DNA from: Agrobacterium tumefaciens
GTDB lineage: Bacteria; Pseudomonadota; Alphaproteobacteria; Rhizobiales; Rhizobiaceae
NCBI GenBank assembly: GCA_025559845.1
Contig: CP048470.1
Coordinates: 1,473,001 to 1,537,000 of the forward strand
Length of the DNA: 64,000 nucleotides
Direction: 5' to 3'
A program made the position numbers and the translations under genes. The notes beneath the pieces are model-generated. The model searched no databases and was not told where the DNA came from. It was given only the letters and a program-made list of their open reading frames with translations. This document shows, one piece after another, positions 16,637 to 25,180 of the stretch (position 1 is the stretch's first letter; each line of letters starts with the position of its first letter).

Positions 16637-18076
16637 TCAGACGCCGCTCTGGCCGTCGGAGCCGATATAGGCAATGCGCACCATGTTGGTTGCGCCTGGC
16701 GTGCCGAGCGGAACGCCTGCCGAAATGATGATGCGGTCGCCGGGCTTGCCGAAACCTTCGGAAACAACAATGCGACATGCGCGGTTGACCATGTCATCCA
16801 GATCATTCGCATCGCCGGTGACGACGCAATGCAGACCCCATACGACCGATAGGCGGCGCGCGGTCTGAATGATCGGCGACAGCGCAATGATCGGAACCTG
16901 AGGACGTTCACGCGAAGCGCGAAGACCCGTCGTGCCCGACGATGTGTAGGTCACGATCGCAGCAAGCTTCAGCGTTTCGGCGATCTGGCGTGCGGCCAGC
17001 GAAATCGCGTCCGCACCCGTGGCTTCCGGCTGGGCGCGCTGTGCGTAGATGATGTTCGAATAATGCGGGTCCTGTTCCACGGTGCTGGCAATGGATGCCA
17101 TGGTGGAAACGGCCTCGACCGGATAATCGCCAGATGCGGATTCGGCAGAAAGCATGATCGCATCTGCGCCTTCGAAAACGGCGGTTGCAACGTCGGAGAC
17201 TTCGGCGCGGGTCGGAACCGGTGCGGAGATCATCGATTCCAGCATCTGCGTTGCAACGACCACCGGCTTGCCGGCGCGGCGGCAGGCGCGGGTTAGCTGC
17301 TTCTGGATGCCCGGAACGGCTTCAAGCGGCATTTCCACACCGAGGTCACCGCGGGCGACCATCAAGGCGTCTGAAAGTTCGATGATTTCCTCGATGCGTT
17401 CGATAGCCTGCGGCTTTTCGATCTTGGACATCAGGCCGACGCGACCGCGAGCGATCTTGCGAACTTCTGCCAGATCTTCCGGACGCTGAACGAAGGAAAG
17501 TGCGACCCAGTCGACTTCGTTGGTGGCGAGAACAGCGTCAAGGTCAACGCGGTCCTTATCAGTCAGAACGCCGACGCCGAGCAGCGTATCAGGAAGACTG
17601 ATGCCTTTACGATCGGAAATCTTTGTGCCGGAAACAACTGTGGTCACGATGCTCTTGCCATCGCTCTTTTCGGCGCGCAGGTGCAGCTTGCCGTCATCGA
17701 TCAGCAGGCGATGGCCAGGCTTGACGGCCTCGAGAATTTCCGGATGTGGCAGGAAAACGCGGGTGTTGTCGCCGGGCGTGTCGTTGTTGTCGAGCGTGAA
17801 GGTCTGGCCTGGAACGAGATCGACCTTGCCTTCAGCGAATTTTCCGACGCGCAGCTTGGGACCCTGCAGGTCGGCAAGAATGCCGATAGGACGGCCGTTG
17901 CGGCTCTCGACCGAGCGGATGCGCTGAATGAGCGTCCGCATCACGTCGTGGCTGGCATGGCTCATGTTGATGCGAAAAAGATCGGCGCCGGCAAGATGCA
18001 GCTTCTCGATCATCGCCTCTTCGGAGGAGGCGGGACCAAGGGTAGCAAGAATTTTGACTTTGCGATTACGCTTCAT
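16637..18076 (-). CDS. pyk: Pyruvate kinase
   Basis: A 479-residue enzyme transferring phosphate from phosphoenolpyruvate to ADP. The N-terminus KVKILATLGPASSEEAMIE is typical, substrate Arg lies in FRINMSHAS, the metal/phosphate site MSKIEKPQAIERIEEII precedes VARGDLGVEMPLE, and the GKPVVVATQMLESMI and AEVSDVATAVFEGADAIML motifs are intact. A C-terminal regulatory domain of about 120 residues is present, shorter than the 40-residue extended forms. Its ATG overlaps the stop of the DUF1036 gene by one base, so the two are co-transcribed. Confidence 0.97.
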   Translation of the reverse strand: MKRNRKVKILATLGPASSEEAMIEKLHLAGADLFRINMSHASHDVMRTLIQRIRSVESRNGRPIGILADLQGPKLRVGKFAEGKVDLVPGQTFTLDNNDTPGDNTRVFLPHPEILEAVKPGHRLLIDDGKLHLRAEKSDGKSIVTTVVSGTKISDRKGISLPDTLLGVGVLTDKDRVDLDAVLATNEVDWVALSFVQRPEDLAEVRKIARGRVGLMSKIEKPQAIERIEEIIELSDALMVARGDLGVEMPLEAVPGIQKQLTRACRRAGKPVVVATQMLESMISAPVPTRAEVSDVATAVFEGADAIMLSAESASGDYPVEAVSTMASIASTVEQDPHYSNIIYAQRAQPEATGADAISLAARQIAETLKLAAIVTYTSSGTTGLRASRERPQVPIIALSPIIQTARRLSVVWGLHCVVTGDANDLDDMVNRACRIVVSEGFGKPGDRIIISAGVPLGTPGATNMVRIAYIGSDGQSGV

Positions 18077-18558
18077 CAGTTTTGACTTTCCTGTGTGCCT
18101 GGCGTGTCGGAAAGCTGGACCATCCAGCTACCCTGTCTGCCCGTGTCGTATTCCTTGAAACCCATTCTCTGGAAGCTGCGCGCGTAGCAATCGTCTACAC
18201 CGCTGATCTTGAACTCGTTTTCCGCCACGCACATGTTGACGTCACCGGTCCATCGGCCGCCACGGGCGGCATCTTCGGCATAGAGATAATAATAGCGGGA
18301 CTGCAATTCGCCCTCTATCAGCGTCGCGCAGGTGGAGGCAGGAACCTGCCACCAGCCTTCGCTGACCCAACCCTCCTGCGCCCGGTAGCCGATAGCGACG
18401 CCGACGAGGTTTTGCGTGCTGTTGCAGACGCGAAAATCCGCAAGAGCAGGCTGCGCAATGAAGAGCGGGGTTGCAAACAATGCGGCTGCGGAAAAAAGAC
18501 GAGCAAGATTCCGATACTTGCGGGGAAGAGCGAAGAATGACTGAGTCACGGCTTCCAT
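18076..18558 (-). CDS. DUF1036-family secreted protein
   Basis: A 160-residue protein with a signal peptide (hydrophobic core LFSAAALFATPLFIAQPALA, cleavage after ALA near 40). The mature part starts DFRVCNSTQNLVGVAIGYRA and continues GWWQVPASTCATLIEG, with YYYLYAEDAARGGRWTGD; several Cys suggest disulfides in the periplasm. DUF1036 is of unknown function and recurs next to pyk in alphaproteobacteria. It precedes pyk with a one-base stop-start overlap (TGATG), so it is likely the first gene of the pyk transcript. Confidence 0.85.
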   Translation of the reverse strand: MEAVTQSFFALPRKYRNLARLFSAAALFATPLFIAQPALADFRVCNSTQNLVGVAIGYRAQEGWVSEGWWQVPASTCATLIEGELQSRYYYLYAEDAARGGRWTGDVNMCVAENEFKISGVDDCYARSFQRMGFKEYDTGRQGSWMVQLSDTPGTQESQN

Positions 18559-18624
18559 CCGGATTCCATGGTTATAATGAACACACTTCTTGGCGCGGTC
18601 GCCCAAGAAAGTCAACGCGAGTTT

Positions 18625-18632
18625 AATCGATT
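18625..18632 (-). promoter_or_regulatory. Candidate AATCGATT operator core upstream of DUF1036-pyk
   Basis: Palindromic AATCGATT within TTTAATCGATTATA, 67 bases upstream of the DUF1036 ATG. Its core resembles sites near fba and tkt (see findings); a shared LacI-type regulator is possible but unproven. Confidence 0.3.
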
Positions 18633-18752
18633 ATATTGGTTGTCGGATCGTGAGTGCGGTAGGGTAGATAGCGGTTCTTCCGCCTAAACTTGCGCGCGGC
18701 CTCAAGCCATGCCATCAAGTTTCTCTCCTCAATCCTGTCCCAGAAAACATCG

Positions 18753-19541
18753 ATGAACGACTTCATACCCTATGAAATCATAGAAGGCGAATATGACAAA
18801 GGCATGGTTCTTCTGGCAGACCATGCAATGAACCTTCTTCCGCCACAGTACGGTAAACTTGGCCTACCGCAAGCCGCTTTTGAGCGACATATCGCATTTG
18901 ACATCGGGATAGAAGGGTTGACGCGATCACTTGCCGCCCGGCTCGGCGTTCCTGCGGTCATGGGCCGGTTTTCGCGACTGCTGATCGATCCGAATCGCGG
19001 AGAGGATGATCCGACGCTCATCATGAAGATTTCCGATGGTGCCATCGTGCCCGGCAATCATCCGATCTCAGATGAAGAGTGGCAGCAGCGGATAGAGACC
19101 TATCATCGCCCCTATCACAATGCCGTGGGTCAGGTGCTTGGCAAAGTCGAAACCGTCACCGGGAAGGCGCCGCTGGTGCTGTCGCTGCATTCCTATACAC
19201 CGTTCTGGAAGGAAACGCCGCGTCCCTGGCATGCGGCGGTTTTGTGGGATAGCGACCATCGCGCTGTTCGCCCGCTTCTAGCTGGTCTGCGCGCCGCCAA
19301 TGATATCCTTGTCGGTGATAACGAGCCCTATGACGGTGCGCTGAAGGGCGACACCATGTACCGCCACTGCATGATCAAGGGCATTCCCCACGCGCTTCTC
19401 GAAGTTCGGCAGGATCTGATCGGCAACGAGGCGGGCATAACCACTTGGGCGGAGCGGCTTGCTCCCATTTTTGCGGTAATGAACGACGATCCCGCTCTGC
19501 ACGAATATCAGGTGTTTGCGTCGCGGACCGGGCCATATTGA
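18753..19541 (+). CDS. N-formylglutamate amidohydrolase family protein
   Basis: A 262-residue hydrolase of the HutG/NFGase family. Conserved stretches are VLLADHAMNLLPPQYGKLG, DIGIEGLTRSLAARL, GRFSRLLIDPNRGEDDPT, LVLSLHSYTPFW and ALLEVRQDLIGNE; the histidines and Glu are compatible with a metal-dependent amidase. The starting Met at 18753 is chosen because the upstream extension has no conserved features. No histidine-degradation gene is nearby, so the substrate is not confirmed. A conserved DUF1244 gene begins 19 bases downstream. Confidence 0.85.
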   Translation: MNDFIPYEIIEGEYDKGMVLLADHAMNLLPPQYGKLGLPQAAFERHIAFDIGIEGLTRSLAARLGVPAVMGRFSRLLIDPNRGEDDPTLIMKISDGAIVPGNHPISDEEWQQRIETYHRPYHNAVGQVLGKVETVTGKAPLVLSLHSYTPFWKETPRPWHAAVLWDSDHRAVRPLLAGLRAANDILVGDNEPYDGALKGDTMYRHCMIKGIPHALLEVRQDLIGNEAGITTWAERLAPIFAVMNDDPALHEYQVFASRTGPY

Positions 19542-19560
19542 CGGATTTCGGAGTTTTGCC

Positions 19561-19866
19561 ATGACCAAAGATAAAGACTTGCAACAAATGGAATTCGAGG
19601 CGGCGGCTTTCCGTCGCCTTGTGCAGCATCTTCGCGATCGTCACGATGTTCAAAACATCGATCTGATGAACCTCGCAGGCTTCTGCCGCAATTGCCTGTC
19701 CAACTGGTACCGGGAGGCTGCCGAGGATGCGGGTGTTGAGATGAGCAAGGATCAATCCCGCGAGATCGTCTACGGCATGCCCTACGACGATTGGAAGAAC
19801 CGCTATCAAGGTGAGGCAAGTGCTGCTCAAAAGGCTGCATTTGAGGAAAACAAGCCAAAGGAATAA
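19561..19866 (+). CDS. DUF1244 domain-containing protein
   Basis: A 101-residue cytosolic protein with the family hallmarks FRRLVQHLRDRHDVQNIDLM, GFCRNCLSNWYREAAEDA and EIVYGMPYDDWKNRYQ. The CRNC dicysteine is conserved in DUF1244 and the structure is a small helical bundle; the function is unknown. It lies 19 bases after the N-formylglutamate amidohydrolase gene with the sequence GGAGTTTTGCC before its ATG, so it is probably co-transcribed. Confidence 0.93.
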   Translation: MTKDKDLQQMEFEAAAFRRLVQHLRDRHDVQNIDLMNLAGFCRNCLSNWYREAAEDAGVEMSKDQSREIVYGMPYDDWKNRYQGEASAAQKAAFEENKPKE

Positions 19867-20016
19867 TGCTGTATCGCAGGAAACGACTTGACGTAACGCC
19901 TGTCAGTGGGCAGTTCACAGGCCGGAATTCCTGCCGCACGATTGATGGCAACAGGCGAAGGTTTCGCCGACTGAACGAACAAGGCTCATGAAAGAGCCGC
20001 CACTACAAAGGAAAGA

Positions 20017-20274
20017 ATGATGGACGAAACAGCGACCACCGAAACCGTAGCCGCCGCCGAACTGCGCCAGTTCATCGAGCGCGTCGAGCGTCTCGAAGAA
20101 GAAAAGGCCGCTATCCAGGGTGACATCAAGGATGTGATGGGCGAAGCCAAGGGACGCGGTTACGATACCAAGGCGATCCGCACCATCATTCGCCTGCGCA
20201 AGAAAGACGCCAACGAGCGTATCGAGGAAGAGACCATCCTCCAGACCTACATGGCTGCGCTCGGAATGGAATGA
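20017..20274 (+). CDS. DUF2312 domain-containing protein
   Basis: An 85-residue charged helical protein containing [38 protein letters not shown] and [19 protein letters not shown]. This GapR-like/DUF2312 pattern, with the coiled-coil N-terminus and [17 protein letters not shown] core, is that of the alphaproteobacterial nucleoid-associated protein GapR, which binds overtwisted DNA. AAAGGAAAGA precedes the start; two adjacent Met codons are possible. A strong terminator follows. Identification with GapR is from the family and is likely. Confidence 0.85.
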   Translation: MMDETATTETVAAAELRQFIERVERLEEEKAAIQGDIKDVMGEAKGRGYDTKAIRTIIRLRKKDANERIEEETILQTYMAALGME

Positions 20275-20301
20275 TCTCCGCTTTTGCAGATCCATAAAAA
20301 G

Positions 20302-20330
20302 AAATCGCCGCTTATGCGGCGATTTTTGTT
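20302..20330. terminator. Terminator after the DUF2312/GapR-like gene
   Basis: AAATCGCCGC and GCGGCGATTT with a TTAT loop, followed by TTGTTTTT; also A-rich on the other side, so it can serve the convergent TPR gene. Confidence 0.92.
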
Positions 20331-20331
20331 T

Positions 20332-20952
20332 TTAGCTGCGTGTTCCCGCCAGCTTCTCCGAGAGATCGCTGGCTTCCTTTCGGGCTTCCTTGTCTGCCGG
20401 ATAGACCGCGAGATATTGCTCCCACGCCTTAAGGGCCAGTTCATCGCGGCCGGACGCTTCGAGAATGTTCGCGAGGCTTGCCAGCGCAGGAAAGTGCCTT
20501 GGTTCTTTTTCCAGCGTCAGATTGATGTCGGCCATGGCCTTGCGGGTATCGCCATCAGCAAAGTGTACCATGGCGCGGCGGTAAGGCGCCTGCGCAAAGT
20601 CGGGGTCGAGCAGGATGATCTGGTCGAGGAAGTCGTATGCGGCGGCATTTCGCTTTTCGTCCGACGCTTCCGAAGCCCAATGCATCAGCAGATTGATCGT
20701 GGCGCTGCCGGAATCATTCCATTCGGCGACAATCTGGTTGGCGAGATTACGTGCCTTCACCGCGTCGCGTTCTTTTTTGAGCGACTCAAACAGCGTATCG
20801 ACGGTCTGGACAGGGGCCGGGGCGATCTCTTCTATCGCCAGGGGCGTGGGCTGAGACGCCTGTTGCGCTGCTGCGTGGCCGATCGACAGCGCGCCGATCA
20901 GCATAAGGCTCTGGGCAAAAACAACAGACGTACAAAAACGATTTGGGCGCAT
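20332..20952 (-). CDS. Secreted tetratricopeptide-repeat protein
   Basis: A 206-residue protein with a signal peptide (SLMLIGALSIGHAAAQQ, cleavage after AAA-Q near 30). The mature chain holds TPR-like helical hairpins: NAAAYDFLDQIILLDPDFAQ, then APYRRAMVHFADGDTRKAM and FPALASLANILEASGRDELA, ending with LAVYPADKEARKEASDLSEK. TPRs mediate protein-protein contacts, here presumably in the periplasm. It stands alone, convergent with the DUF2312 gene and upstream of nothing on its strand. Partner unknown. Confidence 0.85.
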   Translation of the reverse strand: MRPNRFCTSVVFAQSLMLIGALSIGHAAAQQASQPTPLAIEEIAPAPVQTVDTLFESLKKERDAVKARNLANQIVAEWNDSGSATINLLMHWASEASDEKRNAAAYDFLDQIILLDPDFAQAPYRRAMVHFADGDTRKAMADINLTLEKEPRHFPALASLANILEASGRDELALKAWEQYLAVYPADKEARKEASDLSEKLAGTRS

Positions 20953-21050
20953 TCGGATAGATTAATCCGCGCGCGCCCAATATCAAATGCAAACTTTGTA
21001 TCTATCAACAATGTGATCCGCGTAGAAAACGCAAACCGCAGAGCAATCAA

Positions 21051-21176
21051 TCAGCCCTGACGAGCCTTGAAGCGCGGGTTCTGCTTGTTGATGATGTACA
21101 CGCGGCCCTTACGGCGAACCAGGCGGTTATCGCGATGACGGGCCTTAAGCGCTTTAAGCGAATTCTTGATCTTCAT
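21051..21176 (-). CDS. rpmJ: 50S ribosomal protein L36
   Basis: A 41-residue basic protein, [20 protein letters not shown] followed by [20 protein letters not shown]. This is the C-minus (zinc-ribbon-free) form of L36: the Cys/His zinc ligands are replaced, as in the alternative YkgO type. It binds 23S rRNA in the large subunit. The gene is isolated, downstream of purEK and separated from it by a hairpin. Easily overlooked because of its size. Confidence 0.95.
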   Translation of the reverse strand: MKIKNSLKALKARHRDNRLVRRKGRVYIINKQNPRFKARQG

Positions 21177-21230
21177 TTTACTGGTCCGCAGTTTTGCACG
21201 GCTTCCACCGCGCTTAATCAAAACAATCAA

Positions 21231-21252
21231 AAGCGCGCAACGGGGCGCGCTC
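21231..21252 (-). terminator. Hairpin terminator between purK and rpmJ
   Basis: AGCGCGC and GCGCGCT arms with a short CCCGTT-type loop, followed by TTTTGATTGTTTTG on the minus strand. It probably ends the purEK transcript and leaves rpmJ to its own promoter. Confidence 0.6.
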
Positions 21253-21300
21253 TTTTCGGTTGGCAGGCAGATACCAGTGCGGCCCCTGCCTGTCAACTCG

Positions 21301-22392
21301 TCACAGTGGTTTTCCCTGAAAAGACTCAGGATTTCCCGCATTCTTGAGTTGCGTGACATGGCCCATCTTGCGGCCGGGCCGTGCCTCTGTCTTGCCGTAA
21401 AGGTGCACAAGGCAGTCCTTTTCAGAAAGCCAGCGGGGGACGTCGTTGACGTCGTCCCCAATCAGATTGGTCATCACGCAGTCGGAGTGACGGCCAGTGC
21501 TGCCAGGCGCGAGGCCCGCGACGGCACGAATATGCTGTTCGAACTGGGAGATGACGCAGGCTGCTTCCGTCCAGTGACCGGTATTGTGGACACGTGGAGC
21601 CATTTCATTTGCCACCAGCGAGCCATCCGGCAGGACAAAGAACTCGATGCCGATGACGCCAACATAGTCCAGAGCGGCAAGAAGCTTTTCAGCTGACTGC
21701 ACAGCGGTCATCTTTGCCGCGTCGGAAAGATTGGCCGGGATTGTGGACGTGTGTAGGATTCCGTTCAGGTGAACGTTTTCTGCAGGGTCGTAACAGGTCA
21801 CGGTTCCATCCTTGAACCGCGCCGCGATGATCGAGACCTCCCGCTCGAAAGCGACGAAGCTTTCGAGAATCAGCGGTACGCCTCCCAGTGCATCGAAGGC
21901 GCCGGTTAGATCTTCGCCGCCCTTGAACAGGCGCTGGCCCTTTCCGTCGTAACCCATGCGTCGGGTCTTAAGAACGCCTTTGCCGCCAAATTCGGCCAAA
22001 GCGGATTCGAGTTCGGTCTGGCTGTCGACAGAGCGAAAACCCGCTGTCGGAATACCGCAATCGTTGAGAAAGCGTTTTTCGGTCAGGCGGTCCTGGGATG
22101 CGCTGAGAGCCTTTGCCGGCGGATAAACCGGTACGGAGGCGGCGAGCCTCTCGGCGGCGGAGACCGGCACGTTCTCAAACTCGTAGGTTACGACGTCGCA
22201 AAGGCTGCCAAGTTTGGCGAGTGCCTTTTCGTCATCGTAAGCCGCCACGATCTGATCGTTGCAGACCTGTGCGGCGGGACAATCCGCCTGCGGCTCGAGA
22301 ACGATGGTCCGGAAATTGAGGCGTGCTGCCGCCATCGCCAGCATTCGGCCGAGCTGGCCTCCGCCGATGATGCCGATGGTAAGGTTGTTCAT
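21301..22392 (-). CDS. purK: N5-carboxyaminoimidazole ribonucleotide synthase
   Basis: A 363-residue ATP-grasp enzyme that carboxylates aminoimidazole ribonucleotide with bicarbonate. It opens with [18 protein letters not shown], contains [20 protein letters not shown], the ATP-grasp [15 protein letters not shown] segment, [18 protein letters not shown], and ends with [17 protein letters not shown] plus a C-terminal domain. The ATG at 22392 is preferred; a GTG at 22404 would overlap the purE stop by 4 bases and is also possible. It follows purE directly in the purine operon. Confidence 0.95.
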   Translation of the reverse strand: MNNLTIGIIGGGQLGRMLAMAAARLNFRTIVLEPQADCPAAQVCNDQIVAAYDDEKALAKLGSLCDVVTYEFENVPVSAAERLAASVPVYPPAKALSASQDRLTEKRFLNDCGIPTAGFRSVDSQTELESALAEFGGKGVLKTRRMGYDGKGQRLFKGGEDLTGAFDALGGVPLILESFVAFEREVSIIAARFKDGTVTCYDPAENVHLNGILHTSTIPANLSDAAKMTAVQSAEKLLAALDYVGVIGIEFFVLPDGSLVANEMAPRVHNTGHWTEAACVISQFEQHIRAVAGLAPGSTGRHSDCVMTNLIGDDVNDVPRWLSEKDCLVHLYGKTEARPGRKMGHVTQLKNAGNPESFQGKPL

Positions 22393-22400
22393 GTTTCCGG

Positions 22401-22901
22401 TCACTGCGGATTGTCCATGGGGTATTCAGCAACGGCGGCTGACTGGCGCGCACGCCAGGCATCGAGCCGGTCAGCGAGATCCTCGTCGCCAAGGGCCAGA
22501 ACAGCTGCTGCGAGCAGAGCAGCATTTATGGCGCCTGCCTTGCCGATGGCGAGTGTTCCGACCGGGATACCGGCTGGCATCTGCACGATCGAATAAAGGC
22601 TGTCCTGTCCCGACATGGTCTTGGACTGGACCGGGACACCAAACACTGGAAGTGGTGTCATGGCTGCGGTCATGCCGGGAAGATGGGCAGCTCCGCCTGC
22701 ACCTGCGATGATGACCTTGAAGCCTTCATCCTTTGCGCCGGTTGCGAAGTCGTAAAGACGATCTGGCGTTCGGTGTGCCGAAATGATGCGCGCTTCGTAT
22801 TCCACGTCGAGGGCATCCAGCGTATCGGCGGCGTTCTTCATGGTTTCCCAGTCGGACTGGCTTCCCATGATGATGGCGACGGGCGGTGTTTCTGCTGTCA
22901 C
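22401..22901 (-). CDS. purE: N5-carboxyaminoimidazole ribonucleotide mutase
   Basis: A 166-residue class I PurE, moving the carboxylate of N5-CAIR to C4. The substrate-binding motif [20 protein letters not shown] with the catalytic His, [20 protein letters not shown] and the [19 protein letters not shown] motif are intact, and ends with a short C-terminal helix. It is upstream of purK with overlapping or nearly overlapping frames. The gene follows the YdcH-type gene by 15 bases on the same strand. Confidence 0.97.
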   Translation of the reverse strand: MTAETPPVAIIMGSQSDWETMKNAADTLDALDVEYEARIISAHRTPDRLYDFATGAKDEGFKVIIAGAGGAAHLPGMTAAMTPLPVFGVPVQSKTMSGQDSLYSIVQMPAGIPVGTLAIGKAGAINAALLAAAVLALGDEDLADRLDAWRARQSAAVAEYPMDNPQ

Positions 22902-22916
22902 TTGGCTTGCTCCGGC

Positions 22917-23120
22917 TCAGGCAATGATATCGGGTATGACCTGGTCTTCGAGTTGGGACATCTTGTCCTTGACGGCCAGTTTTTTCTTCTTCATGCGCTG
23001 TATCCGCAATGCATCGCAGCTGGTCTGGATCATTGCGTTGATCGCTGCATCATAGTCCTCATGCTCCTGGCGCAACCGCGCCAGCGCGAGCCTGATGTCC
23101 GCCTGGTCCTGATCGGGCAT
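22917..23120 (-). CDS. YdcH-family (DUF465) small protein
   Basis: A 67-residue helical protein: ALARLRQEHEDYDAAINAM, then CDALRIQRMKKKKLAVKDK and a C-terminal VIPDIIA. The E-H..L...I......D.L.I.R.KK.KL..KD pattern is the DUF465/YdcH signature. Its function is unknown. It lies 15 bases upstream of purE, on the same strand, and is divergent from the second YdcH-type gene at 23354, suggesting a duplicated pair sharing a promoter region. Confidence 0.88.
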   Translation of the reverse strand: MPDQDQADIRLALARLRQEHEDYDAAINAMIQTSCDALRIQRMKKKKLAVKDKMSQLEDQVIPDIIA

Positions 23121-23353
23121 CCTGTCATCCCCATTTATGCCAGCCGGATCGCCTCCGGCGCTTATGTGATCTGTTCTGGAGCCTCTATCACCAAATCGCG
23201 ATAACGGGAAGTTTCCCATGCGACCAAATTGCCCAGATATTGTCATGATTTCGCCTTCGACAAGATTGTTAATCCATGTCACAGTGCTGTCGTAAACCTG
23301 AAACTCCAGTGATGGAGAGCTGGAGGTAGGTTCAAAAAGGAAGGACGTGCCGC

Positions 23354-23530
23354 ATGACCATTCAGGCTCATATTGCATCGCTCGAAAAGAAACACGGCGC
23401 TCTGGAGGAAGAGCTCGAAAGTATTCTTGCTTCCCCGTCTTCGGATGACACGGAGATCGCCGATATCAAACGTCGAAAACTGCGCCTGAAGGACGAATTG
23501 CAGAGGCTCAAGGCCTCAACAAGGCATTGA
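23354..23530 (+). CDS. YdcH-family (DUF465) small protein, divergent paralogue
   Basis: A 58-residue protein beginning MTIQAHIASLEKKHGALEEE and continuing IADIKRRKLRLKDELQRLKA. The LEKKH..LE..L and I...KR.KL.LKDE.Q.L pattern is that of DUF465. GGAAGG is 10 bases upstream of the ATG. It is divergent from the other YdcH gene across a 233-base gap that includes short AT-rich segments suitable for back-to-back promoters. Too short for many automatic callers. Confidence 0.85.
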   Translation: MTIQAHIASLEKKHGALEEELESILASPSSDDTEIADIKRRKLRLKDELQRLKASTRH

Positions 23531-23649
23531 TTGACAGACTGCCGCCGCCTTCAATTATGTAAGGACGGGTGGTTAGACAATTCAGGCTCTGGCTGCATCA
23601 AGGTGCGGTCGGAGCTTTTTAATTTTCTCCATATCAATTTTTTGCCGTG

Positions 23650-24414
23650 TCAGATCGGCAATCCATCCCAGAGCAGCTTCAAGGCCGCGAGCAGCGCCAT
23701 CGTGTACATCAGCGGGTAAAAAACCGCAGGTTTCAGATATTTGACGATTTTTGCCCCTGCTATCGTGGCGAGCATTGCGACCGGAAGCAGCAGAGCTGAC
23801 GTTTTCATGTTGCTCGAGTCGAGCGCCCCCAGAGCGAAATACGGGATGAGTTTAATCGCGTTCATGATCGCGAAAAAGCGAACGCTCATGCCCGTGTAGG
23901 TTTTTGGGTCCAGCTTCAGCGGCAACACATAGATCTGGAAGGGAGGTCCTCCCGCATGGGCAACAAAACTGGCGTAGCCCGACAGGGTCGACCACAGCGT
24001 TGCCGGTCCGCGTCGCTGCGGTTTTGCAGGAATTTCCTGGCCTTTTCTGCTGAGGAAACTCTCATAGAAATAACGCAGCACGAAGAGGATTGTCACGGTT
24101 GCAACGATGAGACGCATGGCGTCAGCCGAAATCATACTGGAGGTTGCCCAGCCGATTGCAATACCGGCAATGGCTCCCGGCAGCATGATGAGCAATGTTT
24201 CGCGATGATTATGATGGCGCCAGGCCCAGAGAGCCACGATATCCATCACGATCAGAATCGGCAGAAAGATTGCCGCCGCCTGCACGGGCGGCACAGCAAG
24301 TGCCATAATGGGAACGCCCATAAGGGCAAGTGCACCGCCCAGTCCGCCCTTTGAAAGGCCTACAAGGATGACGGCGGGAATGGCGGCCATAAAAAAATGA
24401 AAATCTGTCAGCAT
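23650..24414 (-). CDS. TauE/SafE-family sulfite or organic-anion permease
   Basis: A 254-residue integral membrane protein with about eight helices. The start MLTDFHFFMAAIPAVILVGL is followed by the family's first repeat SKGGLGGALALMGVPIMALA; the second repeat has SFVAHAGGPPFQIYVLPLKL. TauE/SafE proteins export sulfoacetate, sulfite or related anions, but no sulfur gene is adjacent, so the substrate is unknown. An alternative upstream ATG at 24462 would add 16 residues. It is divergent from the ThiE-like gene. Confidence 0.9.
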   Translation of the reverse strand: MLTDFHFFMAAIPAVILVGLSKGGLGGALALMGVPIMALAVPPVQAAAIFLPILIVMDIVALWAWRHHNHRETLLIMLPGAIAGIAIGWATSSMISADAMRLIVATVTILFVLRYFYESFLSRKGQEIPAKPQRRGPATLWSTLSGYASFVAHAGGPPFQIYVLPLKLDPKTYTGMSVRFFAIMNAIKLIPYFALGALDSSNMKTSALLLPVAMLATIAGAKIVKYLKPAVFYPLMYTMALLAALKLLWDGLPI

Positions 24415-24518
24415 GGATGGACGGTTGATCCTTTCGCCGGTCCGGTTTATCGGATTTGTCATATCAAAACGAGTGCAGATTGCGCCGAAAGCGTCTTCTG
24501 CCTGAAATGGACGAACCC

Positions 24519-25172
24519 ATGACCACAACCGTAGACCGTTGCCGCCTTGTCCTCATCGTTCCGCAAGCGGACGACATGCAGAATCAGGCCAAGGCCGTTG
24601 AAGAGGCGCTGCGTGGCGGCGATGTGGCCTCGGTCATCATTCCGCAATATGGCCTGGATGACGCTGCCTTTCAGAAAGTGGCTGAGTTGATCGTGCCGCT
24701 GGTGCAAAAGTCCGGTGCGGCAGCACTGATTGCCGGTGACAGCCGCGTGGCGGGTCGCGCCAAGGCTGATGGTTTGCATGTTACCACCGGGGGCGAGGCG
24801 CTGGCCGAGGCGGTCGAGAAATTTACCCCCAAGCTTATTGTTGGCGGTGGCAATGCCGATGACCGCCACAAGGCGCTGGAACAGGGCGAAGCCAATCCGG
24901 ACTACATCTTCTTTGGCAAGCTGGAAGGTGACATCAAACCAGAGGCGCACCCAAAAAACCTGGCGCTCGGGGAATGGTGGGCATCGATGATCGAAATTCC
25001 GGCCATCGTGATGGGCGGTTCGGATATCGCATCCGTTGTGCCTGTTGCCGAGACCGGCGTCGAATTTGTTGCCCTGCGCAGTGCCGTGTTTGACCATGCT
25101 GCAGGACCTGCCCAGGCGGTTTCTGAAATCAACGCGCTGCTTGACGAAAAAGCGCCACGGTTTGACGGTTGA
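24519..25172 (+). CDS. Thiamine-phosphate-synthase-like protein, degenerate TIM barrel
   Basis: A 217-residue ThiE-fold protein. Segments in order are RLVLIVPQAD, AALIAGDSRVAGRAKADGLH, the phosphate-type loop IVGGGNADDRHKALEQG, NPDYIFFGKLEGDIKPEAH, and PAIVMGGSDIASVVPVAETG. Compared with true ThiE, the GVHLGQ and the K/T-rich pyrophosphate site are altered (GLHVTTGG; FGKLEGDIKP), so thiamine phosphate synthase activity is unlikely or uncertain. No other thi gene is in the window. Its stop overlaps the upstream frame of the Sel1-repeat gene, which follows by 8 bases, so they are probably co-transcribed. Confidence 0.75.
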   Translation: MTTTVDRCRLVLIVPQADDMQNQAKAVEEALRGGDVASVIIPQYGLDDAAFQKVAELIVPLVQKSGAAALIAGDSRVAGRAKADGLHVTTGGEALAEAVEKFTPKLIVGGGNADDRHKALEQGEANPDYIFFGKLEGDIKPEAHPKNLALGEWWASMIEIPAIVMGGSDIASVVPVAETGVEFVALRSAVFDHAAGPAQAVSEINALLDEKAPRFDG

Positions 25173-25180
25173 TACGAGCG

